From Acanthaster planci (lineage: Eukaryota; Echinodermata; Asteroidea; Valvatida; Acanthasteridae): a DNA stretch of 53,720 nucleotides. This document shows positions 12,701 through 24,200 of this stretch, in pieces (position 1 is the stretch's first letter; every line of letters starts with the position of its first letter). The DNA lies in contig NW_019091497.1 in NCBI RefSeq assembly GCF_001949145.1, positions 71,809 to 125,528 on the forward strand. Reading direction: 5' to 3'. The notes under the pieces were generated by a model. That model was not told the origin of the DNA. It made no database searches and worked only from the letters and a program-made list of their open reading frames with translations. A program made the position numbers and the translations under genes.

Positions 12701-15700
12701 AGCCAGTGTCTATAGTCGGTGGTAATTTCAAGCCGCAGCCAAGTAACTTGGACGCTGCCAAATATTCAATATAATGTAGCTTTGAGCTCCAGTCGTCCAT
12801 CGCAAATACAACCTATCATGGCGAATTCACAACAAACCTTTGTTCCAAGTATGGCTTGAAAATGCCCGCAACACTATGATTCGGGCATCCAACGAACAAA
12901 TTTGCGATGAAGCCGATGATGCAAATGGCGAGTGCAATGCACGAGAGGGAAACTAGACCTCGGTACTGAATGTTGAATCGTTTGACGAGTGATCCAGCCA
13001 GAATGTAGCCAACTGCGTATGCAGGAGCCAGAAGACAACCTGGATATGGAAGGAGGCAAAGTTTCAAAATGTCCAGCAACACGGGTTGGACTTAGGTATG
13101 GTCTTGGACCAAGACCACAATTATATACGAATATCTGTGTAGGCGTTAAAATCATGCAACTCCAGTCTCAGACCAAGACTAGGACTTTGCAAGAAACCAA
13201 AATGTAAATGAAACTGATATAGAAATATTTCTTCATTGTATTATGCTGTCTTAATTTGATTGTGGGTAAGCTTTCCTCCATACCTTATTTCCTTTCCTCC
13301 CACCTCTGTGGGCTCTATAAGAAAACCATTGTTTCTTGATGTTAACAAAATTCTATTCAGCACTTTTATTTTGTCATATCCCGTAAACTTGCTGGCGTAT
13401 AAACCTTTCCGGATCTTGAGATTAACTTCGGAAAACGTTACGTAGATAGTAGGAAAAAAGGTCCAGCAATTTGTCTTACTTTACAACTGTCAGATTATAC
13501 ATTCTCCTAAACCTTGCAAGGTGAGCAAGCTAGGTGAACCTTATCACGACTCAATTAAATTCATCCCTGACAGAGAATACCCTCAGATGTTATACTTTTG
13601 ACCGGGACATGACTAGACTTGGCCTCTCCATTTTGTACTTACACTACTTTCCTAGCCAACGCTGGAGTCATGGCCCAAAGGTGGCCCAGGGATGGCTACA
13701 CCAGACTGAAACGGTTGGCCCAACCAAGGCTTGCCACAGCTGGCCCAATTTTAGCCAGCCTTGGGCCGAGTGCTGCCGGAACTGGGCCAGGTCAGTTATT
13801 GTTCACCCGGGCCAGATCTCTGCCAGATGTGGTATGTCAGTGGTGGCCCAGAGCTGGCAGCTGGTTGTCTAAGAGCTGGTTCATATCATTTCAGCTTGGC
13901 TAATATGCCACTATTTGATGAGTTCACATGTACATTTGTTACTTGTGATATCTATGACGAGCCAACAAAATTTCTCAGTATTTGGCCCGCTAACATTCCT
14001 TGCAGAACTCTATGTCCACCCAATTCAAACACTGCTTCAGCAGTCACTGAGTGCCTTAAAATAACTTAGTTTGCTCGGACATCGATCCTAAATCGTGAAT
14101 GGAAGACAAATTGAGACCTAAAATAATGTTTACTCTGTGAAATGACAACATAAATGTGGTACAATTTTAGGTGGTCATTTCTACGTATTATGGTTATACA
14201 TGTATAGCTCCATTTTGTAAAGGATAAGGAGGGATCCACCCCCTTCCATCTCTTTCTTACCGTCTACAATGCCTAGACTGGCCCAACCCTGACCAAAAGG
14301 TGACACCAGCTTCTATTTTATATGAAACGCTGTCAGCAGTGGGCCATCAATGGTCCAGGGCTGTCACAGCTGAGCCAACCCTTGCCGGATCATCCCAACT
14401 CTGGGCCAGGCCTGGGCCAACAGTTTGATGTTTGCTGGGCTATACTCAGGTTGAGGAGTCGAAATGCAACACCACTTCTTACCTGTCAGAAGATCGGCAA
14501 GCTGGGTTTCCATCTGAAACTGCACCTCCAAATACTTTGGAACGAAGAAACCATAGCCATAGATAACTAGAATCGCGCCTGCTTGGGACAGACATGCAAG
14601 GACGCAGTCACGGTTTTTTATAACTTTCCAAAACGTCTTAATACTGTCTGTTGGGAAAATGTAGCAATTGAAAGAAACTATAAGTATTAAAATATAACTT
14701 GTGATTGATTCAGCAGGAGAGCTATAATATTTAAAAAACCACTAGGTTCAGCCGTCATGTCGGTATGGGTCATTACAAAGCCTGACTGATTATTTTGAGA
14801 CAACTCACCCAAATGGACAGAATTCAGCTGCTACTGAAATGAAAAAGGATTGCATTGTTTTTTGAGTGTTTGAGCCAATTGAGAGCCACTAAACTACCAA
14901 ATCAGTGTATACAGATGGACCACACTACAATACTTGCATGACCGAGGCTGACAGAAAAAACTGTACAGGTCTAACAATTTTGTTACCTCTGACATTTTGT
15001 TACCTCTGACATTCACTGTCATCGGACCCTTTGTGACTTTTTCAGTTTCTTGGTCGTCATTGTTGTTACCACTGACAAGTGTTACGCCTTCGGCGTTTGT
15101 ACGAGACCTTCTCAGTGCCTTCGGAAATCCAAGAAAAGGCACTGCGGGTAGACTATATAAGACTGCACAGAAGATGTACCCCAGCCACCAAGCCCCCACC
15201 CAGGCCCGGTCCCCTGGTGCCAGATCAATGGCGGAGGGGAGTCTGTAGAAGTCTACCCAAAGACCAAGGCATGCTGCTGCCACGAAGATGCCCACAACGG
15301 GTGAGAGACCACTCATGGCACCGAATATTCCTGTGGAGAAAACAATATACTCCAATGTCAGAGCACGAAGTACATACCTTCGTCAAAAATATAATTAAGT
15401 AACTTTACTGCAGCATAGGGACCATAACGGAGAAACAACTAGTTAGTTATTTGCTTCAGGCCCGTCTAAAGTTTAGTTGGGATAAAAAATATGTTTTTCC
15501 TGTTTCCCTAATCTACCCTATTTTGTTTCCGAGACAGTAGTTTTTGGGGGGCAAAATTACGAAAAAGTGTCATACTTGGAATAAAGAAGAGTTAGTTCGA
15601 ATGTGGTGCAAACAAAATTCAATGGACTAATTCGTAAGCGCAAGTGCTGCGCCTAAAAGGCGCCTTTCCATAATTTTGTACATTTTTGGTGCGTTGGGTA

Positions 15701-17092
15701 CACGATGCGATCATGTCTTTCACTTTCACGGACACAAACATCGACTCCATTAACAAAACACATGTGTGCGTTGCGTTCAGCCTTCAAAATCACCCGGGAG
15801 CGATTTTGACGGATACGCAACGCTTTGCGCAAGTCTTAGCGCACATATGGAAAGGCACCCTAAACATTTGCTTGAAACTAATAAGCATTGTGCAATTTAA
15901 AATTTGAATAAAATAAGGTACCCTGAGGGATCTGATTGCACATAAACATATCGACTTGAATTCTCCACATATGACGCTGATGTTATACCTTGTGATTCGG
16001 GGCAAGTATTGACATAGCGGCCATCATTTCTAGGACGGGATGGTTCCTTTGTGCCTTTCTTATACATTGAAAACAGTGTATTGGTTCAAGGCGTCTCTTA
16101 TGTACCTAAGAAAAAGCTTGCCCCGAATCACGAGGTATAGCAACAGTGTCTTTGGTATGGAGAATTCACATTGTTGTGTTCACGTGAATTCAAGGAACCC
16201 ATTGCAGGTTTTGTTCCAATTTAACTCGCAAAAAGCTTATTTAACTCGATACCTCTGCATGTTGTTTTAACCAGTTACTGCACACTGAATCGGTTTGCAA
16301 AATGTGAAAAGAGTCCCCAGATGCCATGTAAGAGGAAGTGAATTATTTTGCCTTTAGGGAAACTAGATTGTTAGCGTCATGGAATTGAAACATACCTGTG
16401 TAAAATGCGGTGGCTCTTCGGGATGCACAATCTGAGATGTATGTTTGGGCTAAAGGAATCTCGATCATTACGAATATGCCTTGAAACATCGCGGAAAACA
16501 GGAGTATGAAGTAAGCAACCCGATTCGGAGACAAACTCTCAACGGTTTTCTCATTAAGGCACGGTTCTGCCTCTAACGCTTCTGACAAACACACCAGCTG
16601 TAACTGTCGGAATTGATTTGTGGTGTCGTTGCTAGACTCAAATCCTTCAGGAATGTAAGGATCTTGAATGAACTGCGGGATGGTTTGGGTGAAAATTGCC
16701 AGGCTGCACATTAACGCACCGATCCCAAGGATACGGGGTCGATTGGTGTCCGGTCTGCTAGCGAATAAGATCAGCAAGCCAATTCCGATTATGCCGCCTA
16801 CGCAGAAGGCTCCAAGAAGCATGCCTGCCTGACTAAGAGTTAACTGGTAGCGATGTTCAAGGGAGGTCAGTGTTCCCTGGATCACACCGACCGTGAAACT
16901 GTCGGCAAAGAAGAACACACTAGCAACAACTACGAAGATGCCTGGCCGGGCAAAGCGTTGAAGACACGGTGGGCTGATGGAGAAATAACTGCACGAAGGA
17001 GCATCATCTTTGTCAGTAGTATCCTTCTGTTCAGAATCCTCGGCAACCTCGGTCAAGTCTTTGTATTTGTTAGAGACCAGTGTTGACGCCAT
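6772..17092 (-). CDS. Organic anion transporting polypeptide (solute carrier organic anion transporter family)
   Basis: Sodium-independent uptake carrier for amphipathic organic anions in the plasma membrane. Exons (minus strand): 17092-16396, 15330-15004, 14647-14483, 13039-12838, 10971-10839, 10047-9851, 7669-7608, 7058-6772. All introns are GT-AG, all phases agree, total 2070 nt = 689 residues plus TAG, the usual family length. About twelve membrane segments can be read. PPCLQRFARPG (res. 41-51) precedes TM1. The superfamily signature appears as GDRAWVGAWWLGYIF (about 272-286) before TM6. A cysteine-rich Kazal-like extracellular loop (CNADCACSLSMYAPVCDGNG ... ACHAGC) starts near residue 470. 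NDTT around 155 is a possible glycosylation site in an extracellular loop. The start ATG directly follows TTACAG, so an untranslated first exon probably lies upstream. The PPCLQRF region resembles the SLCO4 group, but I do not assign a subtype. Introns 1 to 6 contain several mobile elements. Confidence 0.94.
7977..9660. mobile_element. hAT-like non-autonomous element with GACTCGAGTC subterminal repeats
   Basis: Left end TAGAGTTGTAATGACTC (7977) is a near inverted match of the right end, whose complement reads CAGAGTCGTAACGAGTC (ending 9660). Both ends carry clusters of GACTCGA/TCGAGTC words (7983-8165 and 9560-9655). The inner 1.4 kb has no transposase-like frame. No clean 8-bp target duplication is visible, so the exact termini and the family are inference. 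It lies in intron 6 of the transporter gene. Confidence 0.5.
8950..9003. repeat. Hairpin: 19-bp inverted repeat around a 16-base loop
   Basis: Left arm ATCGAATTCCCTGGTAGCC (8950-8968) pairs with GGCTACTAGGGAATTCGAT (8985-9003), one mismatch. It sits inside the hAT-like element. An alternating purine-pyrimidine run (GTGCGTGCACGCGCACGCGC) lies just upstream near 8847-8866. Confidence 0.85.
10231..10269. repeat. Short inverted repeat in transporter intron 5
   Basis: TCATGAATTTGCCGA (10231-10245) faces TCGGCAAAATTTCATGA (10253-10269), with arms of about 15-17 bases and small internal bulges. Related TTGCCGACAG words recur near 10327-10365, suggesting a decayed foldback element. Confidence 0.5.
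10972..12837. other. Transporter intron 4, nothing else recognised
   Basis: The 1.87-kb intron between exons 5 and 4 in plus-strand order holds no convincing further exon: reading frames here break and the flanking exon phases already match. A C9 run sits near 11191. Confidence 0.5.
13652..14439. mobile_element. Miniature element with TGGCCC-rich inverted ends
   Basis: The first ~37 bases (CTAGCCAACGCTGG...GGCCCAAAGGTGGCCCA) align with the complement of the last ~37 bases (CCAGCAAACATC...GGCCCAGGCCTGGCCCA). Degenerate TGGCCCA/TGGGCCA words recur through 13670-13860 and 14278-14425. The middle (13900-14270) is AT-rich and non-coding. Long frames here come from the repeat words. It lies in intron 3 of the transporter gene. 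The superfamily is not determined. Confidence 0.55.
14977..15010 (-). promoter_or_regulatory. Duplicated splice donor (17-bp perfect tandem repeat) at end of transporter exon 2
   Basis: On the minus strand the 17-mer GTCAGAGGTAACAAAAT occurs twice in a row, giving two identical AGAG|GTAACA donors. Using the first (exon ends 15004) joins in frame to exon 3 (NVR-D-SIKTFWK). Using the second (exon ends 14987) adds 17 nt and shifts the frame. This is read directly; actual usage is unknown. Confidence 0.85.
15928..16205. mobile_element. Foldback miniature element in transporter intron 1
   Basis: The inner inverted arms TATACCTTGTGATTCGGGGC (15984-16006 region) and its partner at 16114-16138 differ by a single base. 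The outer parts also pair imperfectly: TGAATTCTCC occurs at 15957 and, inverted, near 16158-16167. The spacer has no reading frame of note. Confidence 0.65.
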
Positions 17093-17560
17093 CTGTAAGA
17101 AACGTTGAAAATATAATGTGGAGATGTTTTCAGAGACAAAGGCTTTGAGGGATCTGTACATGAACATCGTGAGGGCGAGGGTGAGTGCTTCCAATCCTCT
17201 GAACAGAATTACGAAGAATGTTAAGAAGGGGGAAGGAAAAAGGAGAGAAACAGAGCAAGGAGACGAGGAAGAAAACTGGCCATTTCCACGCAAAAATGCC
17301 TTAGAATGCACCCATCCGATGTTGTAGGTGTTAGTCTGATTGAATGCTTAGTCCTCCACCATGGTGATAGCAATGTCCACTTCCTGGTAATATCCATAGT
17401 CCTAAATACCCCCTCACTTTGCACAAAATAAAACTGATGACACAAAATATCACAATCAATCCAATCCATATGAGGTTAACATAACCTAGCTATGCTCTCA
17501 TGCACTGACAACGAGCTATCTACCAAGTAATTAGTGTCCATACAGCTCCTCAACCAAAGG
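17093..17560. other. Upstream flank of the transporter coding start
   Basis: It probably contains the intron before the ATG-bearing exon (AG acceptor abuts the ATG at 17092). I could not place an untranslated first exon or promoter. The open frame continuing upstream to 17311 is an accident of a stop-poor stretch. Confidence 0.4.
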
Positions 17561-18950
17561 GTCACATTCACAACTCCCACTCAATGCATGCTGGTCAAAC
17601 ACTAATCTGGATTTACCGATTCCTACACACCGCTACGACTCTGAAGACGCTGTCACAGCGACCATTAGCCTCTATAGCTTCCAATGCATCTAGCGGCTAC
17701 TTGCCGTACCAGTTCTCAATAGATACAAGTTTCGGGAAAGGTAGCCACACGCATTTTCTTGGCTGGAGGCCCAACTTCTGCCATAGTGACGTCCTCTTCT
17801 TCTGGGTCTTGCGTAGCTTCTGTGCCAGTTGGTTTTACCAGTACCACACAGGGAATTTATGTCTCCTCTGGGTTATCTTCTGAGGAACTCTTCTGGACTA
17901 TAACTCCCCCTTTATTTACAATACTTTTTGGACGATAAGTTCGGCCATCAGGAAGCTTCTCTTTTTCCCTTGATTCTTCAGTCGCTCTCTCATCCAGAAC
18001 GTCAACATAGTCTGAGTCTCTAGCGGCTCCTGTACCAATGATACTTCAGCCATCTTATGCCAACACTTAAGAGATTTTAAGGTCTTGCAGTCTATGGTTT
18101 TAGCATATTCTGATGCATATTAAAAAAATTCCTTACTTTTAGGCTTCCCTTAAATCTCGTACGTCTCATTTGAAAGTCTCTTGAACACTAAGAATGGCCC
18201 TTCCCAAACAAAACTCTAGCTTTGGGGAATTCTTTGTTTTGTTGAGCAGTCAGTCAAAGTGGTTTCCTCTGGGTTTATGGCCTAATGTGTAGCATTTATG
18301 ACTTCCAATCAAGGGACGAGGGCTTCGAAAAGAGCGATGAGCATATGTTGTGACCTTAGGCAAGTCACTTTTACCCATTTGCTTGTTTATACCTAAGACA
18401 ACATCATTAAATAAATTACTCGGGAGAAGGGAACGGAATAAAGTTTCTACGGGTGGTAGACTCCTGAGAAAAATGCCTAAGCTTACATCAATATTTTGGC
18501 ACAATGACCTTTGCAGCTTTGGCTCCTGTACTTAGGTAACTGCGTCTGCCTGTTCGCCCTGGGTCAGCATTTTGTCAGCAACTCAACCACCTGGTCTATT
18601 TTCCTTGACCGAGGACCTGTATTTTCCTCTAGCTTCTTAAGACGACATTTATTCTCAAAGTCGACAATCCTTGCAAATTTTGTAGGCATTCTTTAGGCGC
18701 TCCACTCAATCTCAAGTTTCTCAAAATATTTGGTCTCTAAATTGGCCTATATCTCTTTATCCGAGTCATGTGTTTTCGCAACCTGACTAATTACTGTATC
18801 TACAAAGTGGTTTGCCCCACGGCCCTCTTGTGCCTTTTCTAGGGGTTTCAGGGTTACAGTAGGCCTTCACGTCAAACCACGGACTGCCTGGCCTAACTCC
18901 TATAGAAGTAGGTTTCTGTGGTACATAATTACTGCCTGTTTGGCAACATT
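17560..18950 (-). mobile_element. Possible remnant of a gypsy-type retrotransposon
   Basis: On the minus strand at about 18215-18150 the frame reads FVWEGPFLVFKRLSNETYEI, the GPY/F-type end of Ty3/gypsy integrases, followed by a stop. Upstream (18500-18250) there is a stretch ending RPLIGSHKCYTLGHKPRGNH that could be a damaged gag zinc knuckle. Further upstream (about 18840-18560) a charged, helix-like segment could be gag. If so, everything between gag and the integrase end is deleted. No LTRs were found. Only the integrase-end motif is reasonably firm. Confidence 0.4.
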
Positions 18951-19390
18951 ACCGTAAAATATTCGGTTGATCTTCCCTCACACGCCTGTACCAGTTGAAC
19001 GTGCACAAACTTATCTAAGTGTATTAAAGTAGAGACAAATAGCTATCAAGAATTTAACTGACTGATCCTCACGCCCAGGCGTAATCATATGAAGATTACC
19101 AAAAATGAGGTTTTTTTCAGAAACGTCACCCAGCAACCACGACCTCATATGAGTGGCCAAGGGTCTTCTCTGAGCAAGTCTATCTCACTTAACAATGTAA
19201 ATCGATTTCTCTGCATGGCAGTGCAAAACTGAGCAACCTCATTCCTAATCAAAATCAACGTCACTGTTCACAATGGGGTTTGTTCAAGGACTTGGTAACC
19301 GAGTTAACCTCTCGAGAGATGTACTTCTCGGATGCTTACTCTATCTCTGAACCAACTAAGGTGAGGTATCAACATTGGGACGTTCCTGTA

Positions 19391-20374
19391 CGAGGTGCAT
19401 TTTGAGACTTTGTCAGGAGAGATATTTATGTATTTCAAAAAGTGTGAAACTCTAGTCTCCTTTAAAGTAGGATCCTCCAGCTTCAATGCACTTGCATCAC
19501 TCCAACAACTTCCTGAAGGCTCCCTGGAAGTCATCAAAAGTGAAGGTGTCTAGAATCCTTGTCACAGGCTCTTTCATCTCTTCAATTCCTTCATAACGAT
19601 TGCCCCTGAGGCTCTCCTTCAGCTTTGGAACTAAACAAAAGTCACATGGAGCAAGGTCTGGGCTGAAGGGAGGGTGTGGGGCAGTTTTGATACCCATCTT
19701 GGTCAGACAGCTGGTCACCATGATGGCATTATGGACAGGCGCATTGTCTTGGTGCAGGTGCCATTGCCCAGACTGGAAGAGTTCTGTACTCTTTCGACGA
19801 AATCTGGAGCCTTGTGCATGTTCAGATCTTCACAAATAATTCTGTGTACAGTTGCTACACCAACTTCAAACTGTATAGTCGTCTCTATAGGTACACGACG
19901 ATCCTCATCCAGGAAATTGCGAACTTTTTCCACCAGGTCCGGCGTTCTGATGGCCCTCTCTCTTCCGGACCTCTCATCATCCCTCACTGCCTCCCTGTCG
20001 TCATTGAACCTTTTGTGCCACCGGAATACAGATGCTCAGCTCACACGGGCTTGTCCATAAGCAGTCTGGAGCATTTCAAAGGTTTCTATGGCAGCTTTTC
20101 CCAATTTGACAGGAAAAGTAATGGCATAACGAGCTTCCAAATTGCCCTTACGTCTAGATTGCATTTTGAACCTTTTAAAATAGCTGTAACAAGGGGCATG
20201 TAGAGGGGTATATTCAATGGGCTATTCCATTCGTCTCCTTCTACCTGGAATAAAATTGGCACGTGAGCTCATAAGAGGTATAGTTAAAATATATTATGAT
20301 TACAAGAATACAGGACAAGTATGGACGTAGGTGCCTCTCCTGACAAAGTGTCAAAACGTCTGGAATGCACCTCG
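19391..20374 (-). mobile_element. mariner transposon with internal deletion, flanked by TA
   Basis: Terminal inverted repeats begin CGAGGTGCATT at 19391 and, inverted, at 20374. Each is flanked by TA, the mariner target duplication (19389-19390, 20375-20376). A matching subterminal block CTTTGTCAGGAGAG occurs at both ends. At 984 bases it is shorter than the usual ~1.3 kb because the middle of the transposase gene is missing. Confidence 0.9.
19452..20164 (-). pseudogene. mariner transposase pseudogene
   Basis: It starts at the ATG at 20164 (MQSRRKGNLEARYAITFPVK). The N-terminal helix-turn-helix part runs through VFRWHKRFNDDREAVRDDER and RTPDLVEKVRNFLDEDRRVP. The sequence then jumps, near 19775, from the region before the first catalytic Asp to HLHQDNAPVHNAIM, the second catalytic Asp block, followed by PPFSPDLAPCDFCLVPKLK and the typical end GGSYFKGD-stop at 19452. 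So the first catalytic Asp region is deleted. Two in-frame TGA codons (after QARVS and after RKLLE) sit where R or W is usual, consistent with transition decay. Not functional. Confidence 0.9.
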
Positions 20375-20888
20375 TATCTTTTATGAGACATACTTTGAGG
20401 TGTCCGCCAGCGATCTTCGAATCGATTTGAACAAGAGGGATCCGTGCCCGTTGGAACGCACTCATACTACCTGTCTGAGAACTTTATTTGAAAGCCCGCA
20501 ACTAAAAGGAAAAACGACCCCGCTCCTGCTGCAAGAAATGAATCTCCATTCTAGAGCGACTCGCTCCAAACGGGCAGAGGCCTTGTCAACGTCAACATTT
20601 GAGGGTGCATAGAGCTTTCGTTACACGCACAGGCACCGATATTTACTCTTTGCAAGGAGCCTCAGCGCTGAAAAAATCACTACATGTACTTGAATTGCCA
20701 CTGGCCATCTGGTAGTAGTGGTATCGGCTTAAAATGGAGGCAGTGGATTTCACCGTCTAATACTTTCCAACTTTACCTAGCTAGCTATGATACGTTGGAC
20801 CGACGTCGGCAATCGTTGGAGCCGTCGAAGTAGTACTTCCGGCGTTACTGTTAGTAAACGGTCAAAATTTTGACTTGAGTCTAGCAAC

Positions 20889-21088
20889 GTTCAGTCGACA
20901 TTAGTGATTGGTTTATATATTTGACGTCGAGTTACCGACGTTGCGCCGATATTAACGTATAGTATGCATTTGGACGTCGGCCTGGAGCGTTCAGTCGACG
21001 TTGGCGATTGGTTTATGTATTTGACGTCACGTTGCCGACGTTGCACCGACGTTAATTGCATATAGTATGCCTTTTGATGTCGGCATGC
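20889..21088. repeat. Two-copy 100-bp tandem repeat rich in GACGT/ACGTC
   Basis: GTTCAGTCGAC recurs at 20889 and 20989, and the following ~95 bases align (GATTGGTTTAT, TATTTGACGTC, CCGACGTTG, ATAGTATGC). Divergence of roughly 15 percent suggests an old duplication. Further ACGTCGG words extend upstream to 20800. Confidence 0.75.
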
Positions 21089-21093
21089 CAACC

Positions 21094-21286
21094 GTGTCAG
21101 TTTGTGAAAAAGAAAGCAGTCTTGCGTTATTTCCAATGTGCGCGCACTACCAGGTGTTTATAATAGGTCGTGAAACTGAAGTTGTTGATAACGCAGTTTT
21201 CATGAACTGACACCCGGTAGTGCGTGCTCACATCGGGCGCTGACGCGAAATAGACTGGTACCAGTATTTGTTTCACAAACTGACAC
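21094..21286. mobile_element. Nested foldback element
   Basis: The outer arms GTGTCAGTTTGTGAAA (21094-21109) and TTTCACAAACTGACAC (21271-21286) are perfect complements. Inside them ATGTGCGCGCACTACCAGGT (from 21136) pairs imperfectly with the complement of 21210-21233. No coding capacity. Confidence 0.7.
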
Positions 21287-21289
21287 CCA

Positions 21290-24200
21290 AGCTTGTTGCA
21301 GCAATACAGCGAGGAGAAAAATGCTTTGAAGGGTTTGACATGAATGTAATATATCTGTATACTTGTTACCTTACCCAAAAAAATTAATTGAAAGTCGTTA
21401 TAACTGGTGAAATTATGATTGGAATCAGTTCTTGAAAATGAAAATGCACGGAGTGCGCGCTAGAGCTGCCGCACTGTATCGGGTACCAGTACATAAACAC
21501 GAATTTAACTCTGTTTTCTAAAATGCCTGCGAATGAGCACACTTCGCGCATGACCAAGTGTCAGATCTTGGTGTCGGTGACGAATCATCAATCCGTACTT
21601 TGCGTGTCGCTTAAAGGGTAGCAGCAACTTTTCTTTGAGGATAAATGTATTGAGAAGTGCACTTTTCAACCATTCAGAATTGTCTATGTTCTCCTAGCCA
21701 ATTGAGATCTCTGTTGCAGTCATCTAGAGAAGACATCACTCTAAAAAGAGTGATTAGCTTTTAAACACTATTTTGCTCTTACTTTACAAACATGTTTGCA
21801 TGCTAAACATTTAGTGTTCAAGTCCTTAGCATCAACGTCCAGTGGCTACATACAATCCCTTACAAATCCAACGCGCTTAGCATTCGAACACGTTTTAAAA
21901 ACTAATACCAAAAATAAAGTTTAGAAAAGTGTTCACTGGCTTAACACAGTTTTTGCAGCAGGTCTGAGCATAGATTTCTCCGTTCAAATTGTGAAGCAAG
22001 AATTTATTCTCTAAAAATATGGGGTTGGTCACAGGTTTATTGCGTCGTAGTTGTACAACAATGAATCGCCGAAGCAAAGAAATTTTAAGCCAGCATTTTT
22101 GATGCACCAACCAATGTAATATTGAGGTTTTCTTCTCAGGATGACATCACAGTTTTGCTGAATATGAAAATACTCATTAACAGAACTACAAAAATGCAGC
22201 AAAGTAACCTCCAAAATATTGAAACAAAATTTCAACCGAGGTTAATCGAAACCAAACGGTGCATTTTGAAGGTTCGCATCTTAAAAATACATTGCAGTGA
22301 CAAGAATCAGCAAGTCCGTATGCAATCTGTGATGTGTATTTTCACCCAAGACCTTGTGGATCAAGTCGATAATGACCCTTGAGGCCCCACAGGAAATCAC
22401 AGCGCTGCAGCCACTGAACTCAATGGGCAAACAAGTATAATGACTGCTTATGGACGGCAAGCAACCCACCCAATAATTGAAGATCAACCAGTTCCCTTTC
22501 AGAGTTGTACCTGTTCAATAATGTTTCCACACTAATCCCGACCCAGTTTCTCCAACTCAGCTGTGACTACGACTTCATCTACGGTCGACGGCTTTCGCAA
22601 AGCCCAACACTCATCCTGGCAACTTTTGATCGTTGCCAATCAATGCCAACTGCATTCGCAACACATACTACACCCCTGAGCCTCAATCGCGCAGATTCTT
22701 TACAAACGTGACTTTTTCTGCAATTATGAACAGGTTTTTAGTGTCATTTTTTATGCACAAACACAAAAACTTTCACGAAGAGAAACTATTTCGTTTACGT
22801 TCGGAAGAACAGTAATATCCAGCCCTGTACATAAACTAAATAGTTTATTGCACCTAAGGGTAGAAAGCGTGAAGAAAGAAATTATGTGATGTCATTTCAA
22901 GGCCTTAGTAAAAAAAACAACTGACGGAAAAACGCTCTCCCAAACTCCCCTAAAAGTTATTCTACAATTCAATGGCTGTGTCAACAACTAGGGTGCTTGA
23001 CCTGCTGTATTTTTAGCGATTGCTCTGAAAGATTAGCTGAAATCGTAAACCCTGACGAAGAGAGAGAGAGATTCTTGTAGAACTAATGAATACATTCAGT
23101 AGAGAATGTGCCCAGGGCCAATGTGATTTTAGGGTCCCACAAGAAATTCAGGGACCTTCAACAACCGCTTTGCTGTAAATCACGTGATTCACTCCTGAAA
23201 ATACGAACACAAAGATGCGTTATAGCGTCTTTCTTTGATTTTGTTTACTTTAGGGGGAGATTTAAACCAACAAGCCACCAATATAGCTCAGCAAAGTTTA
23301 GCATCAAGCTAAAAAAAAACAACAAAAAACAAACAAACATGGCTCCAATGCTTAAACTACAAGTGGTACTGTGGCATTGGAAGTGGTGCTTACGCCGGAG
23401 AAAAGGTCAATTGAATACATACCTGTGATTTAGACGAATGCAGCCCTGCATAAGGTCCGGTGACAGTGGCTGTCAAAATGGCTATCGTTGGAGTGGAAAT
23501 CCAATTGACATTAAAATCTCAGAGGAGGGTAATATTTATGCCAATTTTCTGTAGTAGATGTTTTCTTTTTCAAAATTCAAGAAGACCAGATATTTTCAAA
23601 TGGCCAGGTCATTGGAAGACTCTGGCGCACAATAACTCCCACTGACCTACAATTGCAGGAATATGACTTCCTATGCCATGAAGCAATTGCTTCACGACAC
23701 ATATCTTTACATGAGTTTTAAAAAGCGGTGCATGCAAGAGAAAGAGGGGAAAGAGCATGACCACTCCAACACGATAAGAATAGCACTGATAACACAAAGT
23801 CATGTTTACAATAAAGACATTTCTAGATTTTGTTTGTTTTCTATGACTGATAATACAAGGTACCTGTTACAACATGGTAATTTGTAAAGTCCAAAGGACC
23901 TTATTTTGACAGTGTTCCACTGTACTTACCTACAGAAACGCTTTAGATGAAAGAAAAGTTTATATTAAAACATGCTGATGAGTGATTTGAACATTTGAAG
24001 TACAATGATGATTTCTGCCCATATATGGTGCTACAGTGAATAGGCTGAAAATGTGGAAATAACAGATAAATTTAACGAAACATTAAGCAGGACAGAGTGA
24101 CGCGATAGAGTCTAACATGACAAGCTCTATTTATACTCAAACTCCTGAAAGAATAGGCACACCAACAAAGCAGTTTAATTGTGTGTATGTGTCTCTCGCC

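Noticed and set aside
13534-14069. Overlapping plus-strand open frames of 94-112 codons
   Set aside because: They arise from TGGCCCA repeat words inside a non-coding miniature element.
17093-17311. Upstream extension of transporter exon 1 to an earlier ATG at 17311
   Set aside because: A splice-acceptor-like TTCTTACAG abuts the ATG at 17092, the extension lacks similarity to the family N-terminus, and the length with the inner start is already typical.
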